The notes under the pieces were generated by a model. The model saw nothing but the letters and a program-made list of their open reading frames with translations, had not been told where the DNA came from and searched no databases. Both the position numbers and the translations under genes were made by a program. From DATNPH01 sp036703315 (GTDB taxonomy: Bacteria; Cyanobacteriota; Cyanobacteriia; Cyanobacteriales; Coleofasciculaceae), in NCBI GenBank assembly GCA_036703315.1, contig DATNPH010000044.1, positions 1 through 38,604 of the forward strand: a stretch of 38,604 bases of DNA, read 5' to 3'. This document shows, piece by piece, positions 8,270-15,660 of this stretch. How positions within the stretch are numbered: position 1 is the first letter of the stretch; each line of letters opens with the position of its first letter.

Positions 8270-9097
8270 ATGTCTAATCAATCCCCTATCCCAGTCGTAG
8301 TTAATGGTGCCGGTGGCAAAATGGGTCGCGAGGTCATTAAGGCAGTTTCTCAAGCTGAAGATATGACCTTAATCGGCGCGATCGACCGTAACCCTGAATA
8401 TATTGGTCAAGATGCTGGTGAAGTAGCTGGCTGCGGTTCTGTTGAGATTCCCATATTGAATGACCTGCAAGCGACCTTAGTGCTTGCCACCCAAGAAAAA
8501 GTACAGGGTGTTATGGTAGATTTTACGCACCCTAGCGGCGTTTACGATAACGTTCGCACAGCGATCGCTTACGGTGTCCGACCTGTCGTTGGGACGACAG
8601 GACTCAGTCCACAACAAATTCAAGACCTCGCCGACTTTGCAGAAAAAGCCAGCACCGGCTGCTTAATCATTCCTAACTTCTCCATCGGTATGGTGTTGCT
8701 TCAACAGGCAGCCGTTCAGGCATCCCAATACTTCGACCATGTCGAAATTATTGAGCTACACCACAATCAAAAAGCTGATGCACCCAGCGGCACGGCGATT
8801 CAAACCGCCCAATTACTGGCAGAACTAGGAAAAACTTACAATCCAGCGGTTGTTCAAGAAACTGAAAAATTAACAGGTGCCAGGGGCAGCTTAGCAGATG
8901 AGGGCATTCGGATTCACAGTGTCCGCTTACCGGGTTTAATTGCTCACCAGGAAGTTATTTTTGGTGCCTCTGGTCAAATCTATACCCTGCGTCACGATAC
9001 CTCAGACCGTTCATGCTATATGCCAGGAGTGCTTCTAGCCATTCGCAAAGTCACCCAACTCAAAGCCCTTATCTACGGATTAGAAAAAATCCTCTAA
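8270..9097 (+). CDS. dapB: 4-hydroxy-tetrahydrodipicolinate reductase
   Basis: The enzyme reduces 4-hydroxy-tetrahydrodipicolinate with NAD(P)H in the diaminopimelate/lysine pathway, which also supplies peptidoglycan. The 275-residue protein shows the N-terminal Rossmann motif VNGAGGKMGREV (residues 10-21), FTHPSGVYDNVRTA and GTTGL in the nucleotide site, and the substrate signature ELHHNQKADAPSGTA (162-176). That signature holds the catalytic His pair and Lys. The C-terminus has RHDTSDR. Length and motifs are standard. A membrane-protein gene follows after 10 bp and is probably co-transcribed. Confidence 0.97.
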   Translation: MSNQSPIPVVVNGAGGKMGREVIKAVSQAEDMTLIGAIDRNPEYIGQDAGEVAGCGSVEIPILNDLQATLVLATQEKVQGVMVDFTHPSGVYDNVRTAIAYGVRPVVGTTGLSPQQIQDLADFAEKASTGCLIIPNFSIGMVLLQQAAVQASQYFDHVEIIELHHNQKADAPSGTAIQTAQLLAELGKTYNPAVVQETEKLTGARGSLADEGIRIHSVRLPGLIAHQEVIFGASGQIYTLRHDTSDRSCYMPGVLLAIRKVTQLKALIYGLEKIL

Positions 9098-9107
9098 ACG
9101 CTAAGTT

Positions 9108-9803
9108 ATGTTAGTTCCGATCACACGCCAGAAGTTTGAACAACTCATTCCCTTTATCGCGACTGGTCCCCAGTACGCTTACTTCTGGGGCAAGTTTCCC
9201 GATTTTTTAAAACGACTGCTGATTTCAGTGCTAGCTGTCGTCGGCGTTTTACTATTAAAAACTGTGTTTGGCAGTGGGTTCGATGGCTTAAGCTTGCTAT
9301 TGGGCATTATTGCGGCACTTTACTGGTTATGGAGTCCCGTCTACTGGGCAACTCTGCGTAACCTTGAAGTACGTCGATATAAATACAGTGGCTTCTGGCG
9401 TGGTCAAGTGGTGGACGTTTATGTGACGGAAGAATTGATTGGTAAAGAAGAAACTGTCAATAATAAGGGTGAGTTGGTTATCGTTGAGAACCGGGAACGA
9501 CGCCTGAATGTAGAGGTGGAAGACGAAACGGGATTTGCGACAAGCCTACAAGTACCACTGCGCCGTATCCATAAAGGAATTACTGCCGGTCAGATGGCGG
9601 AGATGCTAGTAATGTCGAATCTACCTGACCTGAGCCGCATTGTTAAGACCAGTGATATCTATATTCCCAGTTTGGATCGCTGGGTCAGTGACTATCCTTA
9701 CCTGCAACGAGAAATCTTTGTCGAGGTTAGCCACAAGTTGAGAAAAGTTGATGATACTGATTATCCAGCAGACCGTGTAAAACCTAAGCGCCGCAGGCGT
9801 TAG
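9108..9803 (+). CDS. Conserved cyanobacterial membrane protein downstream of dapB
   Basis: The 231-residue protein has two transmembrane segments in its first third (about residues 33-52 RLLISVLAVVGVLLLKTVFG and 57-80 DGLSLLLGIIAALYWLWSPVYWA). A soluble basic/acidic C-terminal domain follows, with VRRYKYSGFWRGQVVDVYVTEELIGKEE and a KPKRRRR tail. Homologues are, as I recall, sometimes labelled phosphate ABC transporter permease, but I see no permease fold, so that label looks unreliable. It starts 10 bp after dapB, indicating one operon. The role is unknown; the C-terminal domain probably faces the cytoplasm. Confidence 0.7.
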   Translation: MLVPITRQKFEQLIPFIATGPQYAYFWGKFPDFLKRLLISVLAVVGVLLLKTVFGSGFDGLSLLLGIIAALYWLWSPVYWATLRNLEVRRYKYSGFWRGQVVDVYVTEELIGKEETVNNKGELVIVENRERRLNVEVEDETGFATSLQVPLRRIHKGITAGQMAEMLVMSNLPDLSRIVKTSDIYIPSLDRWVSDYPYLQREIFVEVSHKLRKVDDTDYPADRVKPKRRRR

Positions 9804-10177
9804 AAAATAGCGAGTAGGGAGTAGTAGGAGGAGTTAAATCACGCGCCTTACAGCTAAATTTACGGCGTGATGAATTACCAGAGACAAGGTTATTTTCTGG
9901 ACGTAAACCAAAAGGCGATCGCTGCTAACAACTGACAACCCAGATTGATGTGTGGGAATCGTTGGTACACAAGCTGGGGGGAGATGAGGGTAAGTGAAGG
10001 GGCAATGTGAGCGCAATGACGCGATCGCTCTCCTACCTTTCCCTTTTTGCTACCAACTAAGATTGTCCGGTTTTTGGAACTGCGGAAAACAATGGGGGAA
10101 ACCAGTATGATGCGAGCGTTCCGCGAGTGGGTGAAAAGTCAGCAGGGGTGAGGAGGGAAATTAGTCGAGGTTTGTTT
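9804..10177. other. Intergenic, repeat fragments only
   Basis: No credible gene. Just after the stop of the previous gene is a GAAAATAG...AGTAGGGAGTAG fragment of the dispersed CCCACTCCCTATTTTC-type repeat, then a short inverted repeat TCACGC (9839-9844) with GCGTGA (9865-9870). Two HIP1 sites occur near 9917 and 10021. Minus-strand open frames here are low-complexity and lack family features. Confidence 0.5.
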
Positions 10178-10584
10178 TCACGTTGACAAATCCTCGGTTG
10201 TGCCATTCGGCATAATCGCGCCATTGAGATTTGCTCCCTCCAAAATTGCCCCACCGATGTTAGCTACTTTCAGGTTAGCTTTTTCTAGGTTCGCCCCACG
10301 CAGGTCTGTTGAACAGAGGTTTGCCCACTTAAATTTACTGACCTGAGATAAGCACCACAGAGGTTTGCTCCGCTCAAGTTTGCCCCACTGAAGTTTAAGT
10401 TTTGACTCTCAAGAGTTACCCCAACCAGATTAACTCCAGTCAGGTTAGCGCCGCTAAAATCGGCATTAGATAGCTTGGCGCTTTGCAGATTTGCATTACT
10501 CAGGTCTGCTGCCATCCTTAAGCAACTGGGAACAACTGTTGGAAAATATTTGGAACAATGAACGCGATCGCGTTTCACTAACAC
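10178..10584 (-). pseudogene. Pentapeptide-repeat protein gene with a frameshift
   Basis: The minus strand encodes A(D/N)LXX pentapeptide repeats (ADLSNANLQSAKLSNADFSGANLTGVNL, then FSGANLSGANLCGAYL). Near 10324-10326 the frame shifts: after NLSG the first frame gives QTSVQQTCVGRT and stops at 10285. A second frame continues the repeat perfectly as GANLCSTDLRGANLEKANLKVANIGGAILEGANL and ends at 10178. Losing one G from a GGGG run explains the break. The restored product would be a right-handed quadrilateral beta-helix of about 110-135 residues. The start is uncertain: ATG at 10584, or at 10515 just before AADLSN. It is a pseudogene or a sequencing error. Confidence 0.7.
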
Positions 10585-10630
10585 TACTGCTTCACGCTTC
10601 TTACAAAAAAGTTATAGTGTGCGATCGCCT

Positions 10631-11197
10631 TCATTTTAAACTCAACCATCCAAACAAATCTCCCACCGTGATGGACAGTTGTGCAACCAAGTCTGGAACA
10701 GGTAGCACATCCGTCGGTTCCTGCAACAGTTCTGGTTGCTGCCCTGGTGGATAGACCAGCACGGAGCGTTCATCTGGGTCAATCAACCAGCCTAACTGGC
10801 TACCATGTTTGAGGCAGTGCAAGATATTTCCGGTTACTTTAGTCTGGCTCTGATCTGGCGAGAGAATCTCAATTGTCCAGTCTGGGGGAGCCTCAAATAC
10901 ATTAGCAATATCACCACTTTCATCAACAGGTATCCTCTCCCAGGCACACACCGCTACATCTGGCACAATTGACCGTCCACCAAAGGTACACCGCAATTCT
11001 GGGAAAGCCCAAGCAATCCGCTGACTTTTGGCTATAGCATTGACGACAATGATCAGTTCACCCTGAATAGAACTGTGCTTTCCTTGGGGCATCGGTTTTT
11101 GGATAATTTGACCGTTGATATATTCACTAGCTGGCTTGGTTTCTGGCAGTTTCAGAAACTCTTCCAGAGTGAGTGTTTTTGCCGGTACCTGTACCAT
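10631..11197 (-). CDS. Uma2 family (DUF820) PD-(D/E)xK nuclease-like protein
   Basis: The 188-residue protein has the family start LTLEEFLKLPETKPASEYINGQIIQKP. The nuclease-fold core follows: FGGRSIVPDVAVCAWERIP (Asp80) and PPDWTIEILSPDQSQTK (Glu110, Lys120), then GWLIDPDERSVLVYPPG. These fit a PD-(D/E)xK active site. Uma2 proteins are greatly expanded in cyanobacteria and their biological targets are mostly unknown. GGAGG stands about 11 nt before the start, and a HIP1 site overlaps the leader. The stop of cobH lies 45 bp upstream, so the two may share a transcript. Confidence 0.9.
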   Translation of the reverse strand: MVQVPAKTLTLEEFLKLPETKPASEYINGQIIQKPMPQGKHSSIQGELIIVVNAIAKSQRIAWAFPELRCTFGGRSIVPDVAVCAWERIPVDESGDIANVFEAPPDWTIEILSPDQSQTKVTGNILHCLKHGSQLGWLIDPDERSVLVYPPGQQPELLQEPTDVLPVPDLVAQLSITVGDLFGWLSLK

Positions 11198-11241
11198 AAG
11201 CGATCGCCTCCTCCCTCTGCTATCACACCTTGCGGTGCTTC

Positions 11242-11871
11242 TCAGCTAACACCGTTGGTGTCTTGCCCGTAGGCTTGCCAAGCTAAGTCTACTAGTCCAT
11301 TGACAATCCCAGCAGCTACTACAGCACTACCCTTACGACCTTCAATCCGAATGTGAGGAATCAAGGAATCTTTCAGCCTGGACTTGGCAACATCCACCTC
11401 GACGAATCCTGAAGGCGTCCCAATCACTAAAGCCGGTTTAATTTCCTCAGCCTCTATTAACTCCACTAGTGCTGTGAGAGCGGTCTGAGCCTGACCGACG
11501 ACAAAAATACCTTCTGGATAACGTCTGGCTAATGTTTGAATTCCCCAAGCCGTCTGCGTCTTCTCTTTCTGAGGTCGCGTTAGGGCTTCCATACTGCAAT
11601 ACACCGGATTGGCAAAGGTATTTTGGATGTGGGGAGCGATACCCACTTGTACCATAGGAACATCGACCACTATGGTAGTGCGAGCCGCCAACGCCGCTGC
11701 CCCAGCTTGCAAAGCTCGCTCAGAAAAACGAATCAGAGACTGATATTCAAAGTCAGCAGTCGCATAAATCACGCGGCGCACAATTTCGTACTCAGCCGGT
11801 GAAAAGACGTGGTCGCCCATTTCGCGGTCAATAATTGCCAGACTTTGGGCATCTGTCATATGCCATTCCAT
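11242..11871 (-). CDS. cobH: Precorrin-8X methylmutase
   Basis: The enzyme moves a methyl group from C-11 to C-12 to form hydrogenobyrinate or its cobalt counterpart in cobalamin synthesis. Recognisable segments of the 209-residue protein are IIDREMGDHVFSPAEYEIVRRVIYATADFEY, the strand DVPMVQVGI, and VIGTPSGFVEVDVAKSRL with the later GRKGSAVVAAGIVNGL. In many relatives the position of Tyr36 here is a His proposed as catalytic; I recall cyanobacterial members also having Tyr, but cannot check. The start is ATG 11871, or ATG 11859 (MTDAQSL), which also looks family-typical. It lies upstream of the Uma2 gene on the same strand. Confidence 0.92.
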   Translation of the reverse strand: MEWHMTDAQSLAIIDREMGDHVFSPAEYEIVRRVIYATADFEYQSLIRFSERALQAGAAALAARTTIVVDVPMVQVGIAPHIQNTFANPVYCSMEALTRPQKEKTQTAWGIQTLARRYPEGIFVVGQAQTALTALVELIEAEEIKPALVIGTPSGFVEVDVAKSRLKDSLIPHIRIEGRKGSAVVAAGIVNGLVDLAWQAYGQDTNGVS

Positions 11872-12073
11872 GAAGTCTCTCTATCTAAAAGGTATTTGTT
11901 GATTTTATATAAAAAGATTAAATATTTTAGTTCTACTGAAGTTACTGAAACATTAAGCAACAAATTACCTCGAAAATTTTCTATTTTTTCGTTCCATTCA
12001 GCCCATAAGGGCGTCTTGCTCTTAAGGGATCACTACAAGCAAGACGCCCAAACTAATGATATTTGCCTAACCT

Positions 12074-12877
12074 TTAGGTTTCAGAAGGAGAAGATTGAGC
12101 GATCAGTGGTGATAAGTAAGCCACTAGGACACCAAGGACAAAACCAATAATATTGCGAGTTAGTGGTAACCACTCTGCGGTTCGCGTGACTACTGGTGCA
12201 ATTCCAAAGGCAATAAACAGGATGCCCCACAACGGTGAGAAAATCAAAGCCCACTGCCATGCAAATAGTTGTCCCTCTTTGCGGGGAATAGCGGCAAATC
12301 CACAAATGATCCCACCCAACACTGAGGTAATAAGCGTAAGAATCCACTGTTCTCGCGGAAGACCGGGCACAACCTGGCAACCCCCTTGACGCAAGCAATT
12401 CTTGATTGTCTCTAAAGAATCAACGATCGAGTGGTTTTCGCCATGCTCCCGGACATAGTAGAGGTTGCCGAAGCGTGTTTGCAACTCAACCCAGAATGTA
12501 CGAGGAAGGAATTGATAAAGGGCATCGCCAACGTTAAAACCTAGCAAATTTCCGCCGCGTGCGTCAGCAATCAGCAATACGCTTTTATCGTTGAGTCCCC
12601 AGAAATCTTTTACCGCCCGACCTGGTGTGCGGTCATATTGAGTCAACACTCGCAGCTTCCACCCAGTTTGCGCCTCAAAACTTTCCAAATCTTTGATGAG
12701 TGCTTCTTCCTGAAGCGTTGGGAGGAAGTTAGCCAGATCAATTACTGGTGTTTGATTGTTGGGCAGTAAGTCGGGATTGTCATAAGCTTGTGCAGCTGGC
12801 GCGATCGCCCAGACTGAACAGGCAATGAAAAACGCCGCTAAGGATACCAGAAGTCGTTTTGGAAAAAGATACTGCAT
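12074..12877 (-). CDS. TPM-domain protein, Psb32/TLP18.3-like
   Basis: The 267-residue protein has a signal peptide (RLLVSLAAFFIACSVWAIAPAAQA, cleavage near residue 31) and a TPM domain (about 35-160). The domain shows VIDLANFLPTLQEEALIKDLESFEAQTGWKLRVLTQ and SVLLIADARGGNLLGFNVGD. The C-terminal third has three hydrophobic segments (WILTLITSVLGGIICGF, WALIFSPLWGILFIAFGI, NIIGFVLGVLVAYLSPL). This architecture matches cyanobacterial Psb32, a lumenal protein linked to photosystem II repair in plants and Synechocystis. The TPM domain should lie in the thylakoid lumen or periplasm. It is monocistronic. Confidence 0.8.
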   Translation of the reverse strand: MQYLFPKRLLVSLAAFFIACSVWAIAPAAQAYDNPDLLPNNQTPVIDLANFLPTLQEEALIKDLESFEAQTGWKLRVLTQYDRTPGRAVKDFWGLNDKSVLLIADARGGNLLGFNVGDALYQFLPRTFWVELQTRFGNLYYVREHGENHSIVDSLETIKNCLRQGGCQVVPGLPREQWILTLITSVLGGIICGFAAIPRKEGQLFAWQWALIFSPLWGILFIAFGIAPVVTRTAEWLPLTRNIIGFVLGVLVAYLSPLIAQSSPSET

Positions 12878-13113
12878 CGTAAATTTTTATCAAATTCTCA
12901 AGTGTGGACACTCTTGGAATGGCTCAAACAAAGGGATATAGTCAAACTAAGAATTTCTTTACACTTGTTTACTTTACTCTAATCTTAGCTGCGATCGCAA
13001 AGTCTACAGCACTTGAATTAAGCAATTTTACTTAAATTACACTTGTAACCTGAAACAATCCGCTGGCTTATCGGTTGAAAAGCCAGTGTTTGAGTGTTTG
13101 GAGTTCATGTAGG

Positions 13114-13172
13114 GTGGGCAGTGACGAAGATAGCTTTAATAGATAACAAGAGCGTTGATAGGCACTGCCCAC
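13114..13172. repeat. Inverted repeat GTGGGCAGTG
   Basis: A perfect 10-bp inverted repeat, GTGGGCAGTG (13114-13123) and CACTGCCCAC (13163-13172), has a 39-nt loop, with flanking TAGG/CCTA extending it imperfectly. It is a typical GTAGGGTGGGCA intergenic element of cyanobacteria and abuts the direct repeats at 13173. Confidence 0.6.
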
Positions 13173-13283
13173 CTACGGTTAATGACAATGGTGTCGGTTA
13201 CGTAGGTTTTACCCTCCAACTCAGGAAATGTTTCACCATCTGTAATCACCCTACGGTTAATGACAACGGTACAGGTTAGGTAG
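13173..13283 (+). repeat. Direct repeat pair, about 33 bp, 78 bp apart
   Basis: Two copies begin CTACGGTTAATGACAA, continue YGGT, and end GGTTA-GTAG. They lie at 13173-13205 and 13251-13283 and differ at a few positions. Each copy starts with CTACGG and ends in GTAG, so each can close on itself. They look like tandem copies of a dispersed element rather than a CRISPR: only two copies, with a 45-nt spacer. Confidence 0.55.
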
Positions 13284-13391
13284 ATTGGTTTGAGGTAAGG
13301 AAGCCCAACGCTGCGGTTGGCTTTGTTGGGTAGAGCGATAGCGAAACACAAACCTCAACCTCTAACCCCCAAATCTCAATCCCTATTTAAA

Positions 13392-14006
13392 CTAATAGTC
13401 TGCGCTTTCAGTAGGCGGCTCTAAGTCGTCGTATTGCTCTGGTGAACGAGCATCACCGTTAAGGTTTTGATGAGAGGCTCCACGAGTTCTAGACTCAGCA
13501 TCTTTTTGATCAGCCTCTTGTTCTCGATACGCATTACCTACTTGGTAGGCCGATGACATGGAGTCAGTAGCTTCATGCTCACCAAGCTCTAGAGCTGCTC
13601 TTTGAGTGGGTGGGAAACGGTCAATTGAGCGGCGTCCTGGTGAGGGACGACTCCAGGTTTTCCAAGCCGCTTTAACCCCAGCGACAACACTACGAGTATT
13701 GACCTGTACCTTTGTTGCTTGGTTCTTAGCACCGCTGAGACTTTGGTCAACTTGTTTGACAACTTGACTAGCACTTTGCACACCCTCGTTAATATCATCA
13801 GTCAAGTCACTAATTTCCAAACCTGTTAGGCGAATTGCCTCTAGGGTTGGGGGCAATTCCCGTCGGAGAGTGTCAGCTAACTTTTCAAGGCTTCTAGCTG
13901 CTCGCCCTAACTCCTGTAAGGCAGGCAGTGCCGCTACTAAGACAGCAGTTAAGCTAACAGCCACTAATAATATAGACAGTCCTAGCCAAAATAGAGGGTC
14001 AATCAC
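13392..14006 (-). CDS. DUF948 membrane protein
   Basis: I chose the GTG at 14006 (product start IDPLFWLGLSILL) because AGGA lies 8 nt upstream and relatives start with this sequence; an ATG at 14033 would add nine residues. The roughly 204-residue protein has one N-terminal transmembrane helix (WLGLSILLVAVSLTAVLVAALPAL). A long helical region follows (LGRAARSLEKLADTLRRELPPTLEAIRLTGLEISDLTDDINEGV), as in DUF948 proteins, then an acidic Gln/Asp-rich tail. DUF948 and YtxH proteins are often neighbours, as here. The role is probably an envelope-associated scaffold or stress protein; no enzymatic motif is seen. Confidence 0.8.
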   Translation of the reverse strand: MIDPLFWLGLSILLVAVSLTAVLVAALPALQELGRAARSLEKLADTLRRELPPTLEAIRLTGLEISDLTDDINEGVQSASQVVKQVDQSLSGAKNQATKVQVNTRSVVAGVKAAWKTWSRPSPGRRSIDRFPPTQRAALELGEHEATDSMSSAYQVGNAYREQEADQKDAESRTRGASHQNLNGDARSPEQYDDLEPPTESADY

Positions 14007-14232
14007 AAAGTAAGTCCTGCCTGAGTGCGCCAAGCGAAGTTTAGAGGGCTACGTCCTGAGTTGGGAAGGAAGAAGCCCACTTCCCTCAGGACACTTAAGC
14101 TTGAAACCGACTTCTTCAGAATTCAGAGTGTTACTGTTGATAGTCCATTTTTCCAATCTCACTAATGAGCCTTATGGGTAAATCAGGACTCAAGATGTGA
14201 GAAACTCACAAGTCTGAACAATGTTAGTTTGT

Positions 14233-14586
14233 CTATAGTTGGTGGTCACTAACAGATGGATGTGAGTCAGTCGCTACTTCAGCTTGGGAGGGTCTAATTT
14301 CTAAACTTTCACGATGAGACGCCTCAATACCCGCCGCGATCGCTTCCCGTAGTCGAGCTAGTGTACCATCCCAGTTACGTAGTGCAGATTCTGAAAGGCG
14401 GTCGGCTTGTAGTTGCACACTAGTTGATAGATCCTGTGCTATTTCAGGTAAGGCATCTGCGGATTTCTTCAACAGTTGCCGCGTATCTCGACCAGTGCGT
14501 GGGGCAATCAATAAACCAGTCACGGTTCCGATAGCGCTACCTAACAGCAGTCCACTAATAAATGATCCAGCACTCTTGTTTGACAT
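14233..14586 (-). CDS. YtxH domain protein
   Basis: The 117-residue protein has the YtxH signature: a glycine-rich N-terminal membrane helix, SFISGLLLGSAIGTVTGLLIAP, followed by RTGRDTRQLLKKSADALPEIAQDL. An amphipathic helical tail follows. YtxH proteins are small membrane-associated stress-type proteins of unclear function. It lies between a DUF948 gene and another single-helix protein gene, all on the minus strand with about 200-bp gaps. The set may function together, although the gaps allow separate promoters. Confidence 0.8.
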   Translation of the reverse strand: MSNKSAGSFISGLLLGSAIGTVTGLLIAPRTGRDTRQLLKKSADALPEIAQDLSTSVQLQADRLSESALRNWDGTLARLREAIAAGIEASHRESLEIRPSQAEVATDSHPSVSDHQL

Positions 14587-14784
14587 TTTCTAGTCTCTCT
14601 CTATACACCAATTTTATGCAGATTTGCTCAGAGAAACTGAGCCTTGATACCTGAGTCGCCTGCTCTTTTGCTATATGCCGATCCTAAGCTGCTGTGTCAG
14701 CATCTTTAGGCAAATAGTTCACGAGCTGCCCTGCCAATCGCTGTTACCTGAAGATATGAACAATTAGCTCACCTTCGGCTATTC

Positions 14785-15171
14785 TCAGCGTCGCTTTCTG
14801 TAGCGCTTTAGACGCCGTAACCGTTTTGATGGTGAGCCTCTTCCAGGGCTAGCGGAGCCATCAGGTACAACGCCCCGACGCAGTCCAACCCGCCAAATGC
14901 TTTGTATCAAGGCTAAGAATGTCAAAACTTGCTGAAGTTTTTGCAGCTGAAGTTCTAGTTGCTGATAACGATCTCTCAGTCCATGGACGCCCACCTGTCC
15001 TTGGGAAATCGCTTGAGGAGCACCATGTAACACAGCATAGGTATTGCGCTCAACGATGGTCATAGCAACCGTGGTAGCCGCTAGCGTTCGCCGCAAATTC
15101 CAGACTTGCCAAGCCACATATAGACACAGCAGTGAGATCAGCACATTGAGAATTACTACGACTTGAACCAT
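14785..15171 (-). CDS. Single-helix membrane protein with basic tail
   Basis: I recognise it only as a conserved-looking cyanobacterial protein. The 128-residue product starts with a transmembrane helix (VVVILNVLISLLCLYVAWQVWNL). A helical region with a Gln/Leu heptad pattern follows (RDRYQQLELQLQKLQQVLTFLALIQSIW). It ends with a strongly basic tail, SPSKRLRRLKRYRKRR, that could bind nucleic acid or membrane phosphates. It is first of three same-strand small membrane-protein genes (with YtxH and DUF948), so a shared envelope role is plausible but unproven. Confidence 0.65.
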   Translation of the reverse strand: MVQVVVILNVLISLLCLYVAWQVWNLRRTLAATTVAMTIVERNTYAVLHGAPQAISQGQVGVHGLRDRYQQLELQLQKLQQVLTFLALIQSIWRVGLRRGVVPDGSASPGRGSPSKRLRRLKRYRKRR

Positions 15172-15660
15172 CTTTTATGCATTTTGAATCAACTGGTGAA
15201 ATCGGCATCGAACGGCGCGAGGACTATAACTATCCCACTCTCACTGATTAGTGATTGCAACATCTTATTCCAAAACCCAAGTTCCAGATCAGTGAGCTAG
15301 TCCAGTTAACTGGCACAAATGCCTCTGCCTGAGCTAATACCTTGGCAAGCTGAGATTATCCTATCTTGCCTTGAGATGCTCTACGGTAATGCTCCAACAA
15401 CCTGACTAGCCTTTATCGTTACCTCAAAGGAGTCTAGGGCATACAAAGTGAGAACTTTTAGTGCCGCTCATTACATACAGAACAGTGTGAGAACTTTAGG
15501 ACAAAATAAGGAAATAAACAGCTACTAATGGTAGTAACTTATAGCAAAGATCTTTCGGGAGGATGAGGCTAATTCAGCCCTTAGGCTGAAAAATATTAAG
15601 AAATGCCAAAAAATGCCAAAAATTAGTTTAGTAAAATTTTGTTGTTAATCTGCTTTCCTC
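15172..15660. other. Intergenic upstream of the response-regulator kinase, with repeats
   Basis: No gene. There is an 11-bp direct repeat GTGAGAACTTT (15448-15458 and 15487-15497, 39 bp apart). A perfect 7-bp hairpin TTCAGCC-CTTA-GGCTGAA lies at 15573-15590. A tandem AATGCCAAAA pair is at 15602-15621, about 40 bp before the ATG. The spaced direct repeats could be an operator for the kinase gene. Confidence 0.45.

Larger units (their letters stand above)
12878..13391. other. Intergenic region carrying repeat elements
   Basis: No gene. Positions 12878-13100 hold the likely AT-rich promoter region of the TPM gene and one HIP1 site near 12990. From 13110 on there are inverted and direct repeats (listed separately). 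Near 13314-13337 is a fragment resembling the GTTGGGTT...GCGAAAC intergenic repeats. Confidence 0.5.

Noticed and set aside
9834..10254. Two minus-strand ORFs of 60 and 65 codons
   Set aside because: They arise from low-complexity intergenic sequence and the out-of-frame end of the pentapeptide gene; no ribosome-binding site.
10491..10754. 87-codon plus-strand ORF
   Set aside because: Antisense to the Uma2 gene and the pentapeptide gene start; low-complexity Cys/Ser-rich end.
13173..13283. Possible CRISPR-like repeat
   Set aside because: Only two copies, imperfect, 45-bp spacer, no cas genes.
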